From: Leucobacter sp.
GTDB taxonomy: Bacteria > Actinomycetota > Actinomycetes > Actinomycetales > Microbacteriaceae
Length of the DNA: 5,381 nucleotides
Direction of reading: 5' to 3'
Assembly: GCA_012510755.1 (NCBI GenBank)
Contig: JAAZHL010000126.1
Span: forward strand, 1 to 5,381
This document shows positions 1 through 4,109 of this stretch, one piece after another. The stretch's first letter is position 1; each line of letters begins with the position of its first letter. The notes beneath the pieces are model-generated. The model saw nothing but the letters and a program-made list of their open reading frames with translations, was not told the DNA's origin and did not search any database. The position numbers were made by a program, and so were the translations under genes.

Positions 1-2
1 CA

Positions 3-371
3 GAGCTACATCGGCACCGCATCGATTACACTCGGTTCTTTCGGGCGCTCGCTGACGCGGCACGTGGTGATCAGCGTGAGCTGCGGGCAAGCTATACGGT
101 TGTCGACCCCGGTGAGCCCGGCCCCTGGTTTGAACGGTGGCTTGCGGTGGCGCCCGACCCTGATGCCATGGATGAGGTGAACCCCGTATACATCGCTCGT
201 AATGCGCTGCTCGATGAGGCGCTCGACGCGGCATCGGCGGGGGACTTGGCGCCGGTATTGCGCATGCTTGAGGCAGTCAGCTCGCCATTTACGCGCAGGC
301 CTGGGTTTGAACGTTTCGAATCGGCGGGTGCGCCGGGGCTCAGACGGCACGTGACGTTTTGCGGCACGTAA
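3..371 (+). CDS. selO: SelO/YdiU family protein AMP-transferase, C-terminal fragment (5' end outside window)
   Basis: This is the last 122 residues of a SelO/YdiU (UPF0061) protein, in frame from position 3 with no start in the window; full-length members are about 480-500 residues, so roughly a quarter is visible. SelO has a pseudokinase fold and transfers AMP from ATP to hydroxyl side chains of substrate proteins; work on the E. coli protein links it to redox homeostasis. The fragment holds the conserved C-terminal block: an Asp-Tyr-Thr stretch near residues 9-11, the family-typical segment NPVYIARN (bases 180-203), a GDL-type helix, the 'P[FY]..RP' segment, and the ending TFCGT. The antepenultimate Cys (bases 360-362) sits where eukaryotic SelO has selenocysteine and E. 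coli YdiU has Cys. The catalytic residues lie upstream, so activity cannot be judged. It ends 144 bases before the PLP gene on the same strand, with no clear terminator between. The GTG at 147 is internal, not a start. Confidence 0.9.
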   Translation, partial: ELHRHRIDYTRFFRALADAARGDQRELRASYTVVDPGEPGPWFERWLAVAPDPDAMDEVNPVYIARNALLDEALDAASAGDLAPVLRMLEAVSSPFTRRPGFERFESAGAPGLRRHVTFCGT

Positions 372-383
372 GTACGAAGGTGC

Positions 384-420
384 GTGACGGACTGCAGCGT
401 GTGACGGCTGCAGCGTGTGA
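384..420. repeat. 16-bp tandem direct repeat (about 2.3 copies) containing a hairpin
   Basis: The 13-mer CTGCAGCGTGTGA occurs at 392-404 and again at 408-420, separated by CGG, giving a 16-bp period. A partial upstream copy, GTGACGG (384-390), is offset by one extra A. Because each unit carries CTGCAG, bases 392-398 (CTGCAGC) also pair with 407-413 (GCTGCAG) to form a 7-bp stem with an 8-base loop. No T-tract follows, so an intrinsic terminator for selO is not supported. It may be a replication-slippage duplication or a paired protein-binding site; the sequence alone does not decide. Confidence 0.7.
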
Positions 421-480
421 GGCGACGTGAGGTGTTGCTCGCACTCCAGGCAGCATTGTCGAAGCGCGTCGGGAGAAATG

Positions 481-504
481 CGCACATACACTCGTTCATG
501 TGCG
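481..504 (+). repeat. Perfect 7-bp inverted repeat just upstream of the PLP enzyme start
   Basis: CGCACAT (481-487) and ATGTGCG (498-504) are exact reverse complements around a 10-base loop. The right arm abuts the weak GAGAG ribosome-binding sequence (504-508) and contains an alternative ATG (498-500) in frame with the gene; the -10-like hexamer TACACT (487-492) starts in the left arm. It could be an operator over the promoter or, if transcribed from further upstream, an mRNA hairpin beside the ribosome-binding site. No known SAM, SAH or other sulfur riboswitch pattern was recognised. Confidence 0.55.
487..492 (+). promoter_or_regulatory. Candidate -10 element (TACACT) for the PLP enzyme gene
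   Basis: TACACT fits the actinobacterial TANNNT -10 pattern and lies 5 bases before ATG 498 and 23 bases before ATG 516. Transcription would start close to position 498-500, giving either a near-leaderless mRNA for the 498 start or a leader of roughly 17 bases for the 516 start. No convincing -35 hexamer is seen at 16-18 bases spacing. The identical hexamer occurs in a similar place before the ferritin-like gene. Confidence 0.35.
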
Positions 505-515
505 AGAGTTCTTCT

Positions 516-1691
516 ATGACTACTGCGAACTTTCACTTTGACACACTTGCGGTGCATGCTGGCCGCGAAGACCTCACTGCGCTGGGATTGCACGCCCTGC
601 CGATTGATCTGTCTACGACCAATCCGCTGCCAGACATCGAGCGCGGCGGAGACTCATATGAGGCCCTGGCTGGTGGCGGCACACTGCCGCAAGACGGCAG
701 CGCCGTGTATTCGCGACTCTGGAACCCGACCGTTGCCCGGTTCGAGTCGGCGCTCGCACAACTCGAGCATGCAGAGACTTCTGTCGCGTTCTCGAGCGGC
801 ATGGCTGCGCTCACTGCCGCATTGCTTGCGTTCGCGCCGCCGTCTGGCAAGAAGCATGTGGTGGCCGTTCGCCCACTGTACGGTGGCACCGATCACATTC
901 TCGCAACCGGCATGCTGGGCACCGAAGTTACCTTTTGCGCGCCTGATGAGGTCGCAGGATCGCTGCGCGACGATACCGGGCTGGTCATCATGGAGACCTC
1001 GGCCAACCCGACCCTCGAACTGGTGAGTATTCGTGCGGTTGTCGATCAGGCCGGTGAGGTGCCGGTGCTCGTCGATAACACGTTTGCCACACCCGTGTTG
1101 CAAAACCCGCTCGATCACGGCGCTGCAATGGCGATGCACAGCGCAACGAAGTACTTGGGTGGTCACGGTGATGTGCTCGGCGGCGTGATTGCGTGTGCCG
1201 AGCCGCACGCTGAAAGGCTTCGCGCAATTCGTGTGATTACGGGCGCCATTCTGCACCCGCTCGCTGCCTACCTGCTGCACCGGGGGCTCACTACGCTGCC
1301 TTTGCGGGTGCGCGCTCAACAAGAGAACGCGCGTCGCGTGGCGGAATGGTTGCACTCGCACCCCGCCGTGACCGAGGTGTTCTACCCTGGCATGAACGCC
1401 GACCCCGCGGGCGTGATCGGCACACAGATGTCGGGTACCGGCGCGATGGTCTCGATTCGGCTTGCTGGCGGGTATGAAGCTGCCAAGCAGTTGACGTCAT
1501 CGGTGCAGGTGTTCACCCATGCGGTGTCGCTCGGCGGGGTGGATTCACTGATCGAGAGCCCTGCGGCGCTCACGCATCGCCCTGTTGAGGGCGATGCGAA
1601 GCCCGGAGTCGATATCGTGCGTATGTCGATCGGTCTCGAGCACCCCGACGACCTGATTGCCGATCTTACTCGGGGGCTGGGCCCTCGCTGA
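516..1691 (+). CDS. PLP-dependent trans-sulfuration family enzyme (cystathionine gamma-synthase/lyase-like)
   Basis: A complete 391-residue protein, normal length for the Cys/Met-metabolism PLP family (fold type I, cytosolic, usually a homotetramer). Members carry out gamma- or beta-replacement or elimination on cystathionine, O-acylhomoserine, homocysteine or methionine. Visible landmarks: YSR at Y65/R67 (phosphate grip from the neighbouring subunit), SSGMAA at 93-98, PLYGGT with Y122, VDNTFATP with D187 (contacts the pyridine nitrogen), SATKYLGGHGD with the Schiff-base lysine K212, SLGGVDSLIE near the C-terminus, and the substrate-carboxylate Arg R369 in VRMSIGLE. Residue 124 is Gly where methionine gamma-lyases have their key Cys, which argues against that specific activity. 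The exact substrate cannot be assigned. ATG 516 is chosen because family similarity begins at MTTANFHFDTLAVHAG and a weak GAGAG lies 7 bases upstream; ATG 498 and GTG 417 are in-frame alternatives. The 3' end overlaps the convergent helicase gene by 26 bp. Confidence 0.9.
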   Translation: MTTANFHFDTLAVHAGREDLTALGLHALPIDLSTTNPLPDIERGGDSYEALAGGGTLPQDGSAVYSRLWNPTVARFESALAQLEHAETSVAFSSGMAALTAALLAFAPPSGKKHVVAVRPLYGGTDHILATGMLGTEVTFCAPDEVAGSLRDDTGLVIMETSANPTLELVSIRAVVDQAGEVPVLVDNTFATPVLQNPLDHGAAMAMHSATKYLGGHGDVLGGVIACAEPHAERLRAIRVITGAILHPLAAYLLHRGLTTLPLRVRAQQENARRVAEWLHSHPAVTEVFYPGMNADPAGVIGTQMSGTGAMVSIRLAGGYEAAKQLTSSVQVFTHAVSLGGVDSLIESPAALTHRPVEGDAKPGVDIVRMSIGLEHPDDLIADLTRGLGPR

Positions 1692-3228
1692 CCGAAGGGC
1701 TCTCGCCTGACTGGCTGCCCTGCTGGCCACCCTGCTGACCGCCCCGGCTGCGTCCACCGCGTCGGCGGCGGCGGCGCGGTGCGCCATCACCCGAAGCGCC
1801 AGACGCGGCTGCGGTGCCAACCTCGTTTGAGGTGCCCGGCTCGCTCTTGCCCTCATGGTCGTGGCCGTGACTGTCGTGCCCATGCGGCTCGTGACGACCG
1901 CGCCCCTGCGGGTTGTCACTGCGGGTTCTGCGTCGTGTGCGGGTGCGCGCCCGCTGCCCGTCGGCTGAGCCGCCTGTGCCGCCTGCCGCGCGAGAAGCGC
2001 CGGTTGCGCGCGCCCCACGGTCGGCACCATCTTTCACGGGCGTTGCCTTCAGACGGCCCTTGGTGCCTTCGGGAATGTTCAGATCGCTAAAGAGGTGCGG
2101 CGATGACGAGTAGGTCTCGACGGGCTCGGGTCGGCCGAAGCCGAGGGCCTTATCAATGAGCGCCCACTTGTGCATGTCTTCCCAGTCAACAAAGGTCACT
2201 GCAATGCCTGTGCGCCCGGCGCGACCGGTGCGACCTACGCGGTGTAGGTAGGTCTTTTCGTCGTCGGGCACGGTGTGGTTGATGACGTGCGTGACGTCGT
2301 CGACGTCGATGCCGCGGGCGGCAACATCGGTTGCGATCAGAATGTCTCTTTTACCGGCTTTGAACGACGCCATGGCTCGTTCACGCTGATCTTGGTTGAG
2401 ATCACCGTGCACTGAAGCGGCGGCGAAGCCGCGATCCGAGAGCTCTTCTTGCAACTTCGCAGCCGCACGCTTCGTGCGCATGAAAATGACGGTCTTGCCG
2501 CGCCCTTCTGCCTGCAGAATGCGCCCGATCACTTCGTCTTTATCTAGCGAGTGAGCCCGGTAGATGATGTGTTCGATGTTTGCCTGCATCGCGCCCTCGT
2601 CAGGGTCACTGGCGCGAATGTGAATGGGGGTGCGCATGAACCTGCGGGCGAGTGCGACAATGGTGCCGGGCATGGTTGCCGAGAACAGCATCGTGTGACG
2701 GGTCTCGGGTGTCTGCGCAAACAGCTTTTCGATGTCGGCAAGAAACCCAAGGTCGAGCATCTTGTCGGCCTCGTCGAGCACCATTTCGCGCACGTTCTTC
2801 AGGTCGAGCAGGCGCTGGCCTGCGAGGTCGAGCAGACGGCCGGGTGTGCCGACCACGACCTGCGCGCCTGATTTGAGTTGGTCGATCTGGCCTTCGTAGG
2901 CCTTGCCGCCATAGATCGCAGTGACCCGCACGTCACGGCCCTTTGCCGCCAAATCGAGGTCTTCATATACCTGCACGGCGAGTTCGCGTGTGGGGACCAC
3001 CACGAGCGCTTGCACGCCCTTTTCGGGTGAGGTGCCGAGACGCTGCAACAGCGGCAGTCCAAAACCAAATGTCTTGCCTGTGCCTGTTTTCGCTTGGCCA
3101 ATAATGTCTTGGCCCGAGAGGGCAAGGGGGATGGTCTGCTCTTGAATCGGAAAAGCATCAACGATGCCTGTTGCTGCGAGAGTGTCAACAATATCTTTGT
3201 CGACGCCGAGTTCTGTGAACGTGGTCAC
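1666..3228 (-). CDS. rhlE: DEAD-box ATP-dependent RNA helicase with long basic, His-containing tail
   Basis: A 520-residue superfamily 2 RNA helicase that unwinds short RNA duplexes using ATP, acting in ribosome assembly, RNA decay or cold adaptation. The motifs appear complete and in order: Q motif region ending at Q29, motif I AKTGTGKT (46-53), Ia PTREL (79-83), TPGR (128-131), DEAD (152-155), SAT (183-185), motif IV VIF (247-249), V ATDVAARGID (299-308), VI HRVGRTGR (329-336). The catalytic core ends near residue 365. From about residue 395 a disordered tail follows: an Arg/Thr patch (426-436), a His-rich stretch (446-459), six consecutive Arg (485-490), and GGQQ repeats near 496-505, typical of RNA-binding tails. 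The start is GTG with AGGA six bases upstream. It runs divergently from the ferritin-like gene, an arrangement I recall for M. tuberculosis Rv3211 (rhlE) and Rv3210c, hence the symbol; an assignment as a DeaD/CsdA-type helicase is not excluded. Confidence 0.93.
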   Translation of the reverse strand: MTTFTELGVDKDIVDTLAATGIVDAFPIQEQTIPLALSGQDIIGQAKTGTGKTFGFGLPLLQRLGTSPEKGVQALVVVPTRELAVQVYEDLDLAAKGRDVRVTAIYGGKAYEGQIDQLKSGAQVVVGTPGRLLDLAGQRLLDLKNVREMVLDEADKMLDLGFLADIEKLFAQTPETRHTMLFSATMPGTIVALARRFMRTPIHIRASDPDEGAMQANIEHIIYRAHSLDKDEVIGRILQAEGRGKTVIFMRTKRAAAKLQEELSDRGFAAASVHGDLNQDQRERAMASFKAGKRDILIATDVAARGIDVDDVTHVINHTVPDDEKTYLHRVGRTGRAGRTGIAVTFVDWEDMHKWALIDKALGFGRPEPVETYSSSPHLFSDLNIPEGTKGRLKATPVKDGADRGARATGASRAAGGTGGSADGQRARTRTRRRTRSDNPQGRGRHEPHGHDSHGHDHEGKSEPGTSNEVGTAAASGASGDGAPRRRRRRGGRSRGGQQGGQQGSQSGESPSVSEGPAPE

Positions 3229-3234
3229 GAATGT

Positions 3235-3239
3235 TCCTG
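3235..3239 (-). promoter_or_regulatory. Ribosome binding site of the helicase gene
   Basis: Read on the minus strand this is CAGGA, with the AGGA core six bases before the GTG start. It supports GTG at 3228-3226 as the start codon; no in-frame ATG closer to a ribosome-binding site is seen. Confidence 0.6.
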
Positions 3240-3254
3240 TCGGTGAGAGTGAAC

Positions 3255-3282
3255 GCTACGCGCTGACTCTGACAGGCGTAGC
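3255..3282 (-). repeat. Inverted repeat A in the helicase leader/promoter region
   Basis: GCTACGC (3255-3261) pairs with GCGTAGC (3276-3282), a perfect 7-bp stem. Inside, CTG (3263-3265) can pair with CAG (3273-3275) across a one-base bulge, giving about 10 bp and a 7-base loop. It lies 16 bases upstream of the helicase ribosome-binding site. A -10-like TAGCGT on the minus strand (3258-3253) overlaps its right arm as read from the helicase, so this may be promoter DNA, an operator or an mRNA leader hairpin. Confidence 0.6.
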
Positions 3283-3283
3283 A

Positions 3284-3307
3284 CGCGAGCGCTCCGTGTC
3301 GCTCGCG
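3284..3307 (-). repeat. Inverted repeat B in the helicase leader/promoter region
   Basis: CGCGAGCG (3284-3291) and CGCTCGCG (3300-3307) are exact reverse complements with an 8-base loop, an 8-bp all-strong stem apart from one A-T pair. Only one base separates it from repeat A. There is no T-tract on either side, so it is not a standard intrinsic terminator. Confidence 0.65.
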
Positions 3308-3323
3308 ATGTATGAATTGCGGC

Positions 3324-3337
3324 GGCCAATGTTGGCC
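3324..3337. promoter_or_regulatory. 14-bp near-perfect palindrome, possible operator
   Basis: GGCCAA (3324-3329), a TG spacer, and TTGGCC (3332-3337) form a symmetric site typical in size of dimeric regulator operators. It lies between the two divergent genes and directly downstream (helicase sense) of a -10-like TAGAGT. I cannot name a regulator with this half-site, so the role is inferred from position and symmetry only. Confidence 0.4.
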
Positions 3338-3343
3338 ACTCTA
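3338..3343 (-). promoter_or_regulatory. Candidate -10 element (TAGAGT) for the helicase gene
   Basis: On the minus strand bases 3343-3338 read TAGAGT, matching TANNNT. A start near 3331 would give a leader of about 100 bases containing inverted repeats A and B before the helicase. No clear -35 is visible at 16-17 bases. A second candidate, TAGCGT (3258-3253), would instead give a leader of under 20 bases; I cannot choose between them. Confidence 0.25.
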
Positions 3344-3377
3344 CCCAGTCTATGCGGTGCGCAGCGGTGATGGCCGG

Positions 3378-3383
3378 TACACT
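3378..3383 (+). promoter_or_regulatory. Candidate -10 element (TACACT) for a leaderless ferritin-like transcript
   Basis: TACACT matches TANNNT and ends six bases before GTG 3390, so the expected transcription start falls on the start codon itself. This is the arrangement of leaderless actinobacterial promoters, and it explains why no Shine-Dalgarno sequence precedes that GTG. No good -35 is evident. Confidence 0.5.
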
Positions 3384-3389
3384 GGCGAC

Positions 3390-4109
3390 GTGTTTGAGTG
3401 GATCAAGAAACTGCGCAAAGAGAAGATTCCGGCTCGCAAGCTGGGCTCTAGTGACGCGGGCAACGAACCGGTGCAGCTCGATTTGTCTGAGTTTGCGCCA
3501 GGGATCATGCCGTTTCTTGGGCTCACCACCTACCTGCAGCTTGAACTGTATGAGGCCGCCGCCAGGGCAGTGGGTGGTGCACCCAATCTCGAGTCAAAAG
3601 AGGTGCTCGCGCGGGTCGCTGGGATGACGCTGACGAAACATCAGAAGCTCAGCAATGAACTGCGCCGCCGTGGGCGCGAGCCGCATCTGGTGATGGAGCC
3701 GTATACGCCGGTGATCAACCGGTACATCACCCGAATCGATACTCCCGACTGGCATCAGCACGTACTTTCCATTTATCTGGTGGGGGGTCTGTTCGACGGA
3801 TTCTTCGCAGAGCTAGCGCGCGGGGTGAAAGACAGCTTTCGGGGCGACGCAATCGAGGTGCTGCGAGACAACGAATTGCGCAATGAGCTGCGTGAGTTGC
3901 TTGCGGCTGAGATCGCGGTTGACCCACCGTTGGCAAACCGGCTGGCGCTGTGGGGGCGCCGCCTCGTGGCCGACACCCTGTTGGTGTGTCGTGAGGTGCT
4001 TGGGCTCAGCGAGGGGCGCACGTTTGTTGCGAGCCACGTCGAACCCATTCTGACCGAGCTGATTGCCGACCACTCCCGCCGAATGGACGATCTCGGTCTC
4101 ACAGCATGA
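3390..4109 (+). CDS. Ferritin-like-fold protein, MiaE_2-type (tRNA hydroxylase-like), function unproven
   Basis: A 239-residue, largely helical, soluble protein with no signal peptide or membrane segment. The opening FEWIKKLRKEKIPARK and the 'EFAPGIMPFLGLTTYLQLELYE' region (about 34-55) match the actinobacterial ferritin-like family that Pfam names MiaE_2, after the diiron tRNA (ms2io6A) hydroxylase. Function in this family is not established as far as I know. Possible metal ligands are E52/E55 in the first core helix, H84 in the second and D136/E141 in the third, but the usual ExxH is broken: L81 stands three residues before H84. Start: GTG 3390 is preferred over the upstream GTG-less extension to ATG 3312 because family similarity begins at MFEWI and a -10-like TACACT lies six bases before it. 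It is divergent from the helicase and its TGA overlaps the rlmC ATG (ATGA), so the two are probably translated from one mRNA. Confidence 0.8.
   Translation: MFEWIKKLRKEKIPARKLGSSDAGNEPVQLDLSEFAPGIMPFLGLTTYLQLELYEAAARAVGGAPNLESKEVLARVAGMTLTKHQKLSNELRRRGREPHLVMEPYTPVINRYITRIDTPDWHQHVLSIYLVGGLFDGFFAELARGVKDSFRGDAIEVLRDNELRNELRELLAAEIAVDPPLANRLALWGRRLVADTLLVCREVLGLSEGRTFVASHVEPILTELIADHSRRMDDLGLTA

Noticed and set aside
392..413. Hairpin after selO considered as an intrinsic terminator
   Set aside because: There is a 7-bp stem but no following T-tract; the fold is a by-product of the tandem repeat of a CTGCAG-containing unit.
417..515. N-terminal extension of the PLP enzyme from GTG 417
   Set aside because: The extra 33 residues are unlike the family, the GTG lies inside the tandem repeat, no ribosome-binding site precedes it, and the extension runs through the candidate promoter.
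372..515. A SAM/SAH or T-box type riboswitch before the sulfur amino acid gene
   Set aside because: The spacer is short and shows only one small hairpin and the tandem repeat; no conserved riboswitch core was recognised.
6..593. A 195-codon open frame on the minus strand over selO, the spacer and the start of the PLP gene
   Set aside because: It is antisense to the conserved SelO C-terminus, is Arg/His-rich and matches no known family.
654..1361. A 235-codon open frame on the minus strand, opposite the PLP enzyme gene
   Set aside because: No domain or ribosome-binding site; composition is that of an antisense shadow of a strongly conserved gene.
3312..3389. N-terminal extension of the ferritin-like protein from ATG 3312
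   Set aside because: The 26 extra residues do not resemble the family, and the extension would cross the palindrome and the -10 element; similarity starts at GTG 3390.
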